Positions 52,018-61,657 of a stretch of 64,000 nt of DNA are shown here, piece by piece. The stretch lies in contig CBDBVB010000006.1 of NCBI GenBank assembly GCA_965212545.1, positions 137,744-201,743 on the forward strand. Reading direction: 5' to 3'. This DNA is from JABDIP01 sp965212545. GTDB taxonomy: Bacteria > Pseudomonadota > Alphaproteobacteria > DSM-16000 > Inquilinaceae. The stretch's first letter is position 1. Each line of letters begins with the position of its first letter. The notes under the pieces were generated by a model that searched no databases, was not told the DNA's origin, and saw nothing but the letters and a program-made list of their open reading frames with translations. The position numbers and the translations under genes were made by a program.

Positions 52018-52710
52018 GTGATCGTCCTGGCCATCGATACGGCCGGCGCCGCCTGCTCCGTGGCGCTGTCGCGCGACGGCGTGCCGGTCGCGGCCGAGGT
52101 CGAGCCGATGACCCGTGGCCAGGCGGAACGGCTGATGCCGATGGTCCGATCAATGACCGACCAGGCCGGGCTGCGACTGGCCGATATCGACCTGTTCGCT
52201 GTCACCGTCGGTCCCGGCGCCTTCACCGGGTTGCGCATCGGGTTGGCGGCCGCGGCCGGCATGGCGCTTGCCGCCGGCCGGCCGATCATCGGGATCGGCA
52301 ATCTTGAGGCGAGTGTCCACGCTGTGCCGGGCCACCGGTCTGCGGGTCGAACCGTACTGGCGGCATTGGACAGCCGGCGCGCCGAGTTGTTTGCGCAGCC
52401 TTTTGACGAAGACCTGACGCCGCTGTCCGAGCCCGCCTGCCTGGGGCCGGCCGATCTGCCCGGCCTGGTGCCGGGCGGCCCGGTTCTGGTCACCGGGGAC
52501 GCGGCGCAGACCGCCGCCGAGGCGCTGGCCCGGGCCGGTTCGTCGGATCTCGTATCCGTCTTCGAATCGGCCGGTCCGGTCGACCCGATGGTCGTCGCGA
52601 CCCTGGCCGCCCGGCGTGCAGACCAGGCCAGTCACGACGCCCCGATGCCGCTCTATCTGCGGCCCCCTGACGCGACTCCGGCCGCGGCGGCGCGACCGAT
52701 CGCACCTTGA
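52018..52710 (+). CDS. tsaB: tRNA threonylcarbamoyladenosine biosynthesis protein TsaB
   Basis: A 230-residue ASKHA-fold protein of the TsaBDE complex that makes t6A37 in ANN-decoding tRNAs. VLAIDTAGAACSVAL opens the fold, LMPMVRSMTDQAGLRLADIDLFAVTVGPGAFTGLRIGLAAAAGMALA is the TsaB hallmark and VLAALDSRRAELFAQ follows. GTG 52018 is the likely start. The stop overlaps the TTG start of rimI (TTGA), the usual tsaB-rimI coupling. Confidence 0.93.
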   Translation: MIVLAIDTAGAACSVALSRDGVPVAAEVEPMTRGQAERLMPMVRSMTDQAGLRLADIDLFAVTVGPGAFTGLRIGLAAAAGMALAAGRPIIGIGNLEASVHAVPGHRSAGRTVLAALDSRRAELFAQPFDEDLTPLSEPACLGPADLPGLVPGGPVLVTGDAAQTAAEALARAGSSDLVSVFESAGPVDPMVVATLAARRADQASHDAPMPLYLRPPDATPAAAARPIAP

Positions 52711-53189
52711 CCGACATGACGGGCACACGTGCAGCGGCTGGCCGGCCCGACCGGACGCCGCGTTGCTGGCGGCCCTGCATGCCCGATGCTTCGAAACCGG
52801 GGGCGGGGAGGTGTGGGACGAATCCGCCATCACGTCACTTCTGGCCACGCCGGGGATCTTTGCACTCCTTGTCCTTGGTGCCGGCCGATCTCCCCGCCGG
52901 CATGGTGATGGCCAGGGCCGGCGGTGGCGAATCGGAAATCCTGACGGCCGGGGTTCTGCCGGAGCACCGCAGGCAAGGCCTCGGCGCCGCATTGATCGAG
53001 GCCGCGGCCGGCCATGCCGCGTTGCTGGGCGCGCGATCCCTCTTTCTGGAGGTGGCCGACGACAACGAAGCGGCGCAGGGGCTCTACCGAAGCTGCGGTT
53101 TCAAACCGGTCGGACGCCGTGCGGGGTATTACCGCCGCCGGTCGGGGCGGGCGGATGCCGTCGTGCTGCGCCGCGAACTCGGCACGTGA
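52707..53189 (+). CDS. rimI: ribosomal-protein-alanine acetyltransferase RimI-like, internally frameshifted
   Basis: A GNAT enzyme that in the family acetylates the N-terminal Ala of ribosomal protein S18. The frame is open for 160 residues, but codons from about 52752 to 52883 read as nonsense (PRCWRPCMPDASKPG and on). In the neighbouring frame that segment is DAALLAALHARCFETGGGEVWDES and ATPGIFALLVLGA, as expected for RimI. One missing C at 52751-52752 and one extra base at 52883-52884 restore it. After that the acetyl-CoA motif VLPEHRRQGLGAALIEAAAGHA and EVADDNEAAQGLYRSCGF are normal. Automated callers would accept this damaged frame as intact. Confidence 0.87.
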   Translation: MTDMTGTRAAAGRPDRTPRCWRPCMPDASKPGAGRCGTNPPSRHFWPRRGSLHSLSLVPADLPAGMVMARAGGGESEILTAGVLPEHRRQGLGAALIEAAAGHAALLGARSLFLEVADDNEAAQGLYRSCGFKPVGRRAGYYRRRSGRADAVVLRRELGT

Positions 53190-53219
53190 TCGGCCGGCGC
53201 GATACTCAGGGGCCGGCGG

Positions 53220-53474
53220 TCAGCAGCGTCTGATCCTGAGCAAGTGTGGCCCCTCGGCCTCAGCCTCGTCGATCGGGGTCAGGCTGAGCAGGTCGTGACC
53301 TTGCTCCATCACCGCGTTGGGGACGTTTTCCAGCGGCTCGACTCCTTGAAGCAGGATGTCGGCGATTTCGCCCGGTTTCATTTTCTCCAACAGCAGGCGA
53401 GTTCGCACAAAGGTAAAAGGACAGACCTCTTGCGTGATATCCAGGTAGTAATCTGCGTCTCTTTGATGGCTCAT
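53220..53474 (-). CDS. TusA-like sulfur-carrier protein
   Basis: An 84-residue protein with the TusA fold. YYLDITQEVCPFTFVRTRLLLEKMKPGE contains the active Cys in CPF, where classical TusA has CPxP. The rest (IADILLQGVEPLENVPNAVMEQGHDLL) fits the family. TusA relays persulfide sulfur for tRNA thiolation, molybdenum cofactor or sulfur oxidation; which applies here is not shown. ATG 53474 is preferred to the TTG three bases upstream. It is divergent from mucR. Confidence 0.83.
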   Translation of the reverse strand: MSHQRDADYYLDITQEVCPFTFVRTRLLLEKMKPGEIADILLQGVEPLENVPNAVMEQGHDLLSLTPIDEAEAEGPHLLRIRRC

Positions 53475-53560
53475 CAAATTTCTCTTACGGGAGCCGGTAT
53501 CGATATTGCAAAGTCATCTTCGGCGACATATACCGGGACGAAAATTAGGGAGCCGCAGAC

Positions 53561-53974
53561 ATGAGCAGCCAGACCCCACAGAACGAGTTGTTGTCGCTGA
53601 CCACACAGATGGTTTCGGCATATGTATCGAACAACAATGTCGCCCTTCCAGACCTGCCCAACCTGATAGGCGAAGTTTACAAAACACTGTCCGGTGTTGG
53701 AACCGAAACGCAATCCGTGGCGGAACGCCCGCAGCCGGCGGTTCCGGTCAAGAAATCGGTCAAGCCGGATTACATTGTGTGCCTGGAGGACGGCAAGGAA
53801 CTGAAAATGCTGAAGCGGCATCTCAAGACCGCCTACGATATGACGCCGGACGATTACCGCGAGCGGTGGGGACTGCCCAAGGACTATCCGATGGTCGCAC
53901 CGAATTACGCCAAGCAGCGCAGCAAGCTCGCCAAGCAGATCGGTCTCGGCACCAAGGCCCGCCGGGGTCGCTGA
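53561..53974 (+). CDS. mucR: MucR/Ros family zinc-finger transcriptional regulator
   Basis: A 137-residue nucleoid-type regulator. The N-terminal half (LLSLTTQMVSAYVSNNNVALPDLPNLIGEVYKTL) is the MucR oligomerisation region. The DNA-binding part has CLEDGKELKMLKRHLKTAYDMTPDDYRERWGLPKDYPMVAPNYAKQRSKLAK. The first zinc ligands are Cys and Asp as in other MucR proteins; the last ligand position, usually His (THY), is Ala here (TAY), so the finger may be altered. ATG 53561 follows AGGGAG. MucR proteins repress surface polysaccharide, motility and cell-cycle genes and usually themselves; the 86-bp upstream region is locally AT-rich. Confidence 0.92.
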   Translation: MSSQTPQNELLSLTTQMVSAYVSNNNVALPDLPNLIGEVYKTLSGVGTETQSVAERPQPAVPVKKSVKPDYIVCLEDGKELKMLKRHLKTAYDMTPDDYRERWGLPKDYPMVAPNYAKQRSKLAKQIGLGTKARRGR

Positions 53975-54176
53975 CAGACTGCCGTGACCGGCCGGCCACG
54001 CCCCTGATCAACCCGTAGCGCGGACAGCGCCAGTCGTTGGGCACGTCCGTCGGTTGTGCCGAACAAATGCCACATTCCAGCCGCAAACCGAGGCGAGGAC
54101 ACGCTGCGGTATTCCTCGTTCTCTGCGCATTGTCAGTATCGTGGCCCGACCATCCGAGCATCTCAGGAGCTCGAAA

Positions 54177-55010
54177 ATGGCAGAAACGATGTCCGACGAA
54201 GGAGCGGCTTGGTGCATTCGCGCCGGGGACCTGGCCGTTCGGCTGGCCGAGACCGAATTTGAAATCCGGGCCGCGCAGCGCCTGCGCTTCGGCATCTTCT
54301 ACCGGGAGATGGCCGCCAAGCCGACCGCCGAAATGGCGGCCGAAGGCCGGGATTTCGACGCATTCGACGAGATCGCAGACCACCTGCTGGTGATCGATAC
54401 GAAGAGGGGCGAGGGCGCCGACGGTGTCGTCGGCACCTACCGACTGATCCGTCGCGAGCCGGCGGCCCGCATGGGGTCTTTCTACACTGCCGATGAATAT
54501 GAAATCGGAAAGCTGGTTTCGTATCCTGGAGAGGTCCTCGAACTGGGACGCTCCTGCGTCGATCGGACCTATCGCACGGGCTCGACGATGCAGCTCCTGT
54601 GGCGCGGCATCGCGACCTATGTTCACCATCACGACATCGAGGTCATGTTCGGCTGCGCCAGCCTTCCGGGAATTGATCCGGGCGCACTGAAACTACCGTT
54701 GTCCTATCTCCATTATTTCCATCTGGCACCGCAGGATCTCAGGCCGATCGCGTTGCCGAAGCGCTACACGAACATGCGCCTCCTGGCTGCCGAGGATCTG
54801 AATCCGAAATCCGCGCTGAGTGCGCTACCCCCGCTGATCAAGGGCTATCTGCGATTGGGCGGCTTCGTCGGCGACGGCGCCGTCATCGATCACCAGTTCC
54901 AAACGACGGATGTGTGCATGATCGTGAAGACCGATCGGGTGACTCAGAAATACTATCGGCACTACCAATTGCAGGATCGCCGGGCGCAATCGCCGGCCCG
55001 GCCACACTGA
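54177..55010 (+). CDS. olsB: OlsB-like N-acyltransferase (ornithine-lipid type GNAT)
   Basis: A 277-residue acyltransferase of the PF13444 group. ATG 54177 has AGGAG eight bases upstream; longer frames lack one. AVRLAETEFEIRAAQRLRFGIFYREM is the conserved N-terminal block, and VGTYRLIRREPA, LELGRSCVDRTYRTGSTMQLLWRGIATYV and MFGCASLPGID follow. OlsB attaches a 3-hydroxyacyl chain to the alpha-amino group of ornithine, the first step of ornithine-lipid synthesis. The next gene is a PlsC-type acyltransferase 21 bases downstream, the expected second enzyme, which supports this over a quorum-signal synthase. The 200 bp after mucR contains GGCAC/GTGCC and GGCCGGCC pairs only. Confidence 0.82.
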   Translation: MAETMSDEGAAWCIRAGDLAVRLAETEFEIRAAQRLRFGIFYREMAAKPTAEMAAEGRDFDAFDEIADHLLVIDTKRGEGADGVVGTYRLIRREPAARMGSFYTADEYEIGKLVSYPGEVLELGRSCVDRTYRTGSTMQLLWRGIATYVHHHDIEVMFGCASLPGIDPGALKLPLSYLHYFHLAPQDLRPIALPKRYTNMRLLAAEDLNPKSALSALPPLIKGYLRLGGFVGDGAVIDHQFQTTDVCMIVKTDRVTQKYYRHYQLQDRRAQSPARPH

Positions 55011-55031
55011 CCGGCGATTCGACGGCCAGGC

Positions 55032-55880
55032 ATGAACGGCTCAAAGACTCTCGCGGCGGCGCGGTTGCTGGCCTACTTCGCCTTCACCTGTGTCTGCATA
55101 CCGGTGCAGATCGTGGCGCTGGCCTCTCGGTCGTCGCTGGCCGAGCGCGTGCCGATCGCCTATCACCGGCTCTGCTGCCGGATCATGGGCCTGGATGTGT
55201 CGGTCTCGGGCGCGCCGTCACGCGACCGGCCGACGCTGTTCATCTGCAACCATTCCTCCTACCTCGACATCCTGGTGCTTGGCGCCATGCTGCCCGGGTA
55301 CTTCGTCGCCAAGTCGGAGGTCGCGGCCTGGCCGTTCTTCGGATTCTTGGCGAAACTCCAGCGGACCGTGTTCGTCGACCGCAGAGTGCGCAACACCGGA
55401 ACCAACCACGATCAGCTTCGCCGGCGGTTGGAGGCCGGAGACAATCTGATCCTGTTTCCTGAGGGCACGTCGAACGACGGCATTCGCACGCTGCCATTCA
55501 AGAGCGCGTTGTTCGCCGCCGCCGGCATCCCGGTCGGCGACCGCCCGGTGACCGTCCAACCGGTGTCGATCACCTGCACCGCCCTGAACGGCACCCCCAT
55601 CGGCCGCCGGTTTCGCCCGGCCTATGCCTGGTATGGCGACATGGACCTCATGCCGCATCTCTGGGGCATGGCCGGTCTCGGCCGGCTGACGATCGCGGTC
55701 GCGTTTCATGCGCCGACCACCCTGCCGGAGGCCGGATCGCGCAAATCGCTGGCGACGCAATGCTGGACCATCGTTTCGGCAGCGGTCACCGACGCCAATG
55801 CCGGCCGCATGCCGACCATGCCTGCTGCAATTCCGGCGGCTTCGTCCGAGGCCGGACACACGGCAGATTTGAATCCTTGA
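55032..55880 (+). CDS. olsA: OlsA/PlsC-like 1-acylglycerol-3-phosphate O-acyltransferase
   Basis: A 282-residue membrane acyltransferase. One N-terminal membrane helix (LLAYFAFTCVCIPVQIVALA) precedes the HX4D motif NHSSYLDILVLG, then GYFVAKSEVAAWPFFGFLA, and the second motif LILFPEGTSNDG. OlsA adds a second acyl chain to lyso-ornithine lipid; PlsC acylates lysophosphatidic acid. Immediate linkage to the OlsB-like gene argues for OlsA, but dual use is possible. The C-terminal about 35 residues (PAAIPAASSEAGHT) are not conserved. Confidence 0.82.
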   Translation: MNGSKTLAAARLLAYFAFTCVCIPVQIVALASRSSLAERVPIAYHRLCCRIMGLDVSVSGAPSRDRPTLFICNHSSYLDILVLGAMLPGYFVAKSEVAAWPFFGFLAKLQRTVFVDRRVRNTGTNHDQLRRRLEAGDNLILFPEGTSNDGIRTLPFKSALFAAAGIPVGDRPVTVQPVSITCTALNGTPIGRRFRPAYAWYGDMDLMPHLWGMAGLGRLTIAVAFHAPTTLPEAGSRKSLATQCWTIVSAAVTDANAGRMPTMPAAIPAASSEAGHTADLNP

Positions 55881-55947
55881 TTTCACGGCCGTTTGGCCGA
55901 ATCTGTAGGGGCTTGACGGCCATGAACCGACCTGGCCGTCGACATCG

Positions 55948-57354
55948 GTGAAACCTGGATGGAACGGCGTGGTGGCGAAGAAACTCTATATTAAGACCTG
56001 GGGCTGCCAAATGAACGTCTACGATTCCGCACGCATGGCGGACGTTCTGGCGCCCCTGGGCTATCGCCCGACGACGGTGCCCGACGACGCCGATATGGTG
56101 ATCCTGAATACGTGCCACATCCGCGAAAAGGCGACCGACAAGGTGTTTTCCGAATTGGGCCGGTTGCGCGGCCTTAAGCGGGGCGGCGCCCGCGATGTGA
56201 TCGTGGCCGTCGCCGGCTGCGTCGCGCAGGCCGAAGGCGAGGAGATCCTGCGCCGCGCGCCCTATGTCGACATGGTGTTCGGCCCCCAGACCTATCACAC
56301 CCTGCCGGAGATGGTGGCGCGCGCCGAACGCGAATCCGGTGGCGTGCTGAATACGGAATTCCCGGTGGTCTCGAAGTTCGACTTCCTGCCGTCCGAGACC
56401 ACGGGCCGCGATGTCTCGGCATTCCTCTCCGTGCAGGAGGGGTGCGACAAGTTCTGCACCTTCTGCGTCGTGCCCTATACCCGAGGCGCGGAATTCTCGC
56501 GTCCAGCGCCGCAGATCATCGAAGAAGCGCGGCGCCTGGTCGCTGCCGGCGCCCGCGAGATCACGCTCCTCGGACAGAATGTGAATGCTTTTCATGGCGA
56601 AGGCCGGGACGGCAAGACCTGGGGGCTGGGCCGGCTGGCCCAGGCCCTGGCAGAGATCGACGGGTTGGAGCGCATCCGCTACACCACGTCGCATCCGCGC
56701 GACATGGATGACGAACTGATCGCCGCCCATGGATCGATACCGCAACTCATGCCGTTCCTGCATCTTCCGGTGCAGAGCGGGTCGGACCGTGTCCTGGCGG
56801 CGATGAACCGGCGCCATCTCGCCGATGACTACCGGGCCGTGGTCGACCGCTTGCGCAACGCCCGGCCGGACCTGGCCCTGTCGTCAGATTTCATCGTCGG
56901 GTTCCCGGGCGAGGGCGACCGCGACTTCGCGGATACCCTGCGATTGGTCACGGAGATCGGCTACGCCCAGGCCTACAGCTTCAAATACAGCGCCAGGCCC
57001 GGGACGCCGGCGGCGAACCTGGAGGACCAGGTGCCGGAACCGGTCAAGGCCGAACGCCTGGCGGCACTTCAGCAGCTTCTGAACGCGCAGCAGATCGCCT
57101 TCAATCAGGCGGCGGTTGGCAGGACCGTGCCGGTTCTGCTCGATCGCCGCGGTCGCCAGGACGGCCAGCTGCTGGGACGCAGTCCACACATGCAATCGGT
57201 TCACATCAACGCCGCCGATGCGCTGTTTGGACAGGTTGCAGACGTGATGATCGAAGCCGCCCATGCCAACAGTCTGGCGGGCCGCCTGGACTCCGAGGAG
57301 ACCTGGCCGCCATCCGCCGGTACTGACACCCACGCGGAAAGGGCCTGCGTTTGA
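55948..57354 (+). CDS. miaB: tRNA-2-methylthio-N6-dimethylallyladenosine synthase MiaB
   Basis: A methylthiotransferase of about 460 residues acting on i6A37 in tRNA. The UPF0004 domain starts KKLYIKTWGCQMNVYDSARM and has NTCHIREKATDKVFSELG and VAVAGCVAQAEG, giving three cluster Cys. The radical SAM motif is CDKFCTFCVVPYTRG, followed by LLGQNVNAF, LHLPVQSGSDRVLAAMNR and SSDFIVGFPGEGD. A C-terminal TRAM domain is present. GTG 55948 and GTG 55969/55972 are all possible starts; the last two fit the conserved N-terminus better. It overlaps phoH by 4 bases. Confidence 0.96.
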   Translation: MKPGWNGVVAKKLYIKTWGCQMNVYDSARMADVLAPLGYRPTTVPDDADMVILNTCHIREKATDKVFSELGRLRGLKRGGARDVIVAVAGCVAQAEGEEILRRAPYVDMVFGPQTYHTLPEMVARAERESGGVLNTEFPVVSKFDFLPSETTGRDVSAFLSVQEGCDKFCTFCVVPYTRGAEFSRPAPQIIEEARRLVAAGAREITLLGQNVNAFHGEGRDGKTWGLGRLAQALAEIDGLERIRYTTSHPRDMDDELIAAHGSIPQLMPFLHLPVQSGSDRVLAAMNRRHLADDYRAVVDRLRNARPDLALSSDFIVGFPGEGDRDFADTLRLVTEIGYAQAYSFKYSARPGTPAANLEDQVPEPVKAERLAALQQLLNAQQIAFNQAAVGRTVPVLLDRRGRQDGQLLGRSPHMQSVHINAADALFGQVADVMIEAAHANSLAGRLDSEETWPPSAGTDTHAERACV

Positions 57355-58361
57355 CCGCCATTCAGGACCGCAGTGTCGCACTGACCTTCTCCGACAACCG
57401 GCTGGTTCCGTTGCTCTACGGCGAACATGATTCCAACCTGGCGCGTATCGAGCACCAGCTTGGAGTCACGCTGTCGTCGCGCGGCAACCGGGTTACCATC
57501 CGAGGCGACGATGACGCCGCGCAAAAAGCGGTCGCGGTGCTGAACACACTGTGGGAGCGCCTGGAAAAAGGCATGTCGGTCGGCGGTGCCGAGGTCGACG
57601 CGGTTGTTCATATCGCCTGCGCACCGCCGGATGGCGGCAGCGCCGACGCCGCGCTGGAGAGCTTCAACCGGCCGGAAAACGGCATCCGCACCAAGATGCG
57701 GCTGATCACGCCGCGCACGGTCAATCAGGCGACCTATGTCGAAGCCCTGCGCAGCACCGAGCTTGTGCTCGGGCTGGGGCCGGCCGGTACCGGCAAGACC
57801 TATCTGGCGGTCGCCCGGGCGGTGTCGATGCTGACCGACGGCAATGTCGACCGGATCATTCTGTCGCGGCCGGCGGTCGAGGCCGGCGAACGGCTCGGCT
57901 TCCTTCCCGGCGACATGCGCGACAAGGTCGATCCCTATCTCAGGCCGCTGTATGACGCCCTGTTCGACATGTTGCCGGCCGACCAGGTCGCCAAGTATCT
58001 CGAGACCGGCACCATCGAGGTCGCGCCGCTGGCCTTCATGCGCGGTCGCACCCTGTCGAACGCGTTCGTCATCCTGGACGAGGCGCAGAACACGACCGCC
58101 ATGCAGATGCGCATGTTCCTGACCCGTCTGGGCGAGAACGGCCATATGGTGGTGACCGGCGATCCCAGCCAGATCGACCTGCCAACCGGGGTTCGGTCCG
58201 GCCTGCGCGACGCGATGGAGGTGCTGGACGGCATCACCGGCGTCAGCATCATCCACCTGGACAAGCGCGACGTCGTCCGCCACGGCCTGGTTACCCGTAT
58301 CGTCCAGGCCTATGAGGCATTCGATCGCACCCACAAGCCGGGCGGCGAGGCGGGACGATGA
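57351..58361 (+). CDS. PhoH family ATPase
   Basis: A 336-residue PhoH/YbeZ-type protein. TTG 57351 overlaps the miaB stop (TTGA) and has GGAAAGG upstream. An N-terminal KH-like part (DSNLARIEHQLGVTLSSRGNRVTIRG) precedes the ATPase: Walker A GPAGTGKTYLAVARAV, LSRPAVEAGERLGFLPGD and Walker B AFVILDEAQNTT, with VTGDPSQIDLP as sensor. YbeZ partners the YbeY endonuclease in rRNA maturation, and ybeY follows with a 4-base overlap. Confidence 0.95.
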   Translation: MTAIQDRSVALTFSDNRLVPLLYGEHDSNLARIEHQLGVTLSSRGNRVTIRGDDDAAQKAVAVLNTLWERLEKGMSVGGAEVDAVVHIACAPPDGGSADAALESFNRPENGIRTKMRLITPRTVNQATYVEALRSTELVLGLGPAGTGKTYLAVARAVSMLTDGNVDRIILSRPAVEAGERLGFLPGDMRDKVDPYLRPLYDALFDMLPADQVAKYLETGTIEVAPLAFMRGRTLSNAFVILDEAQNTTAMQMRMFLTRLGENGHMVVTGDPSQIDLPTGVRSGLRDAMEVLDGITGVSIIHLDKRDVVRHGLVTRIVQAYEAFDRTHKPGGEAGR

Positions 58362-58921
58362 ACCAGGTTCGGGCCGCAAATGAGCACCCTCTGCCGGAAT
58401 TCGATCTGGCGATCGATGTCGCGGTCCCGGAGCGGCGCTGGTATGACGTCGAGGACGACCCGGAAGCCGCAGTGAAGTCCGCGGTTCGGGCGACGATTGG
58501 CCAGGCCCGAGCAAAGGCAAGCCTCGACATCCGGGCCGGGGCCGAGATCAGCATCGTGCTTGGCAATGACGCCCTTGTTCAGGGTCTGAATCGGGATTTC
58601 CGCAATCAGGATCGCCCCACCAACGTCCTGTCCTTCCCGTTGGCGGAAGGCGAAGCGGCAGCAGACGCGGATTTTTCGGGCGGGCCGATGATGCTGGGCG
58701 ACGTGGTCCTGGCTCTCGACACTGTGACGCGCGAGGCGGTTGAACAGGCGAAATCACCGCGCGATCACGCATTGCACCTTGTAGTTCATGGCGTTCTTCA
58801 CCTTATGGATTATGATCACGGGACCGAGGCTGAAGCCCGGGTGATGGAGCGGATGGAACAACAGGTGTTGGCGGACCTCGGAATCGCCGACCCTTATTTG
58901 GAAAGACCACCGCTGGCGTAG
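58358..58921 (+). CDS. ybeY: endoribonuclease YbeY
   Basis: A 187-residue zinc-dependent RNase involved in 16S rRNA 3'-end maturation and ribosome quality control. The zinc site is HGVLHLMDYDHG (family HGxLHLxGYDH), with the conserved Arg in FRNQDRPTNVLSFPL and LGDVVLALDTV. ATG 58358 overlaps the phoH stop by 4 bases and the corC ATG directly abuts its stop, so translation of the three is coupled. It is slightly longer than E. coli YbeY because of an N-terminal lead. Confidence 0.95.
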   Translation: MNQVRAANEHPLPEFDLAIDVAVPERRWYDVEDDPEAAVKSAVRATIGQARAKASLDIRAGAEISIVLGNDALVQGLNRDFRNQDRPTNVLSFPLAEGEAAADADFSGGPMMLGDVVLALDTVTREAVEQAKSPRDHALHLVVHGVLHLMDYDHGTEAEARVMERMEQQVLADLGIADPYLERPPLA

Positions 58922-59839
<918 letters not shown>

Positions 59840-59853
59840 GAGCCTGTCCGAGC

Positions 59854-61455
59854 GTGACGCAGGCTGAAGCGGCCGGTCGGCCGTTGGGCGGCATGGCCGC
59901 CAGGATCACCGGGCTGGCCAGGGCGCTCGCCGCCCTGAGTGGTTGGCGACGGTTCGTGGCTGCGGCCGGGCTGGGCGTCGTCGCCACGTTTTCGGCGCCG
60001 CCCGCCTATGCCCTTCCGGTGCTGCTGATCGCGTTTCCCGGGCTCCTATGGATCCTGGACGGGGTTACCGGCCGGCGCGCAGCCTTCCTGGTTGGCTGGG
60101 CATTCGGCTTCGGGTTCTTCGTACCCGGGCTTTACTGGATCGCCTTTGCGCTGACCGTTGATCTGGCATCCTTCTTCTGGTTGATCCCCTTCGCCGTTGC
60201 CGGACTCCCGGCCTTGCTGGCCGTGTTCACGGGCGGCGCTACGCTGGCGCTGCACATGCTGTCGCTTTCGGGCGTATCGCGGGTGCTGGCCTTCGCCGCG
60301 CTCTGGGGCGTGGCGGAGTGGTTGCGCGGCAACGTGCTGACCGGCTTCCCCTGGCAGCTGGTCGGCTATGGCTGGGTTGCCTGGGGACCGGTGCTGCAAA
60401 GCGTGTCGGTCATCGGCATGTATGGGCTGAGCCTCCTGACCGTCCTGGCGGCGGCGCTGCCGGCGGCCGTGATCGATCCCGGCAAGCGGGTATGGTCCCG
60501 GGCCGGCATCGTCGCCAGCCTGGCCGCCTTTATCGGCATCGCGGCCATCGCAGGCGCCGGTGCGGTGCGGCTGACCGACCGGGTCGATGATGTGCCGGGC
60601 GTCCGGCTCCGGCTGGTGCAGCCCAACATCCCCCAGACCGACAAATGGGATCCTGCCCTGGCGCCGCAGAATTTCCTGCTCCACCTGGAACTGAGCCGCC
60701 GACTGGGGCCGGCCCCGGTGACCCACATCATCTGGCCGGAGACCGCCGTGCCCTATGCGGTCGGGCGGGAACCCGAGATCCGCCAGGCGATCGCTGTCGC
60801 GACACCGCCTGGCGGACTGATCATCACCGGCACGCCGCGTTATTCAGAGTCGCTGCCGCGGCGCGTCTGGAACAGCCTGGCGGCTGTCGATGACCACGGC
60901 GATATCGTCGGGACCTTCGACAAGTTCCATCTGGTGCCGTTCGGCGAATATGTCCCGCTGCGTGGAATTCTGCCGATCGACAAGATCACCCCGGGACGGC
61001 TCGATTTCTCACCCGGCCCGGGTCCCCGCACCGTCAACTTGCCCGGATTGCCGCCGGTGAGCCCGTTGATCTGTTATGAGGTGATTTTCCCCGGCGCGGT
61101 CACCGCCACCGGCGAAGAGCGGCCGCGCTGGCTTCTGAACCTGACCAACGATGCCTGGTATGGCCAGACTGCCGGCCCACACCAACATTTCGCAATGACA
61201 CGGGCTCGGGCGGTGGAAGAGGGCATCCCGCTGGTTCGGGTCGCAACCACGGGCATAAGTGGCGTGGTCGACCCCCATGGCAGGGTTGTCGCCAGCCTGC
61301 CGCTCGGCGCCCAGGGCGTGGTCGATTCACCCCTTCCTAAAGCGATTGTGGCACCCACGATCTTCGCGCGCTGGCAGAATTCGCCATTCTGGGCTATTAC
61401 ACTTATGCTTGTATCAGCGGCGGTTTTTCGGGGGCGAAAGGGTCGCGGGTCGTGA
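59854..61455 (+). CDS. lnt: apolipoprotein N-acyltransferase
   Basis: A 533-residue inner-membrane enzyme that adds the third acyl chain to lipoproteins, such as the LppC and BON lipoproteins encoded in this window. About seven N-terminal helices precede a nitrilase domain with the triad Glu in IIWPETAVPY, Lys in FDKFHLVPFGEYVP and Cys in LICYEVIFPGAV. GYGWVAWGPVLQSVSVIGMYGLSLL is the conserved membrane signature. GTG 59854 is the probable start. It is followed by a 200-bp AT-rich gap that should hold the promoter of the HTH gene. Confidence 0.95.
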   Translation: MTQAEAAGRPLGGMAARITGLARALAALSGWRRFVAAAGLGVVATFSAPPAYALPVLLIAFPGLLWILDGVTGRRAAFLVGWAFGFGFFVPGLYWIAFALTVDLASFFWLIPFAVAGLPALLAVFTGGATLALHMLSLSGVSRVLAFAALWGVAEWLRGNVLTGFPWQLVGYGWVAWGPVLQSVSVIGMYGLSLLTVLAAALPAAVIDPGKRVWSRAGIVASLAAFIGIAAIAGAGAVRLTDRVDDVPGVRLRLVQPNIPQTDKWDPALAPQNFLLHLELSRRLGPAPVTHIIWPETAVPYAVGREPEIRQAIAVATPPGGLIITGTPRYSESLPRRVWNSLAAVDDHGDIVGTFDKFHLVPFGEYVPLRGILPIDKITPGRLDFSPGPGPRTVNLPGLPPVSPLICYEVIFPGAVTATGEERPRWLLNLTNDAWYGQTAGPHQHFAMTRARAVEEGIPLVRVATTGISGVVDPHGRVVASLPLGAQGVVDSPLPKAIVAPTIFARWQNSPFWAITLMLVSAAVFRGRKGRGS

Positions 61456-61657
61456 CGATTGCGATGTATGTCGCCATTTTCGACCATGCATAGTAGCAGA
61501 ATGCTTCAAGTCATTCGATTTCAAAAGAAATTGCTTCCCGGACACGCAATTTGCTGGTCTGAATGGTTGAACACCCCTACAAATTAGCGCAGTGAACCGC
61601 TTAACGCCGCGCTATGTAGAATGAAACGAAAAGCGGGAAAGACTTGAGAGGCTACAG

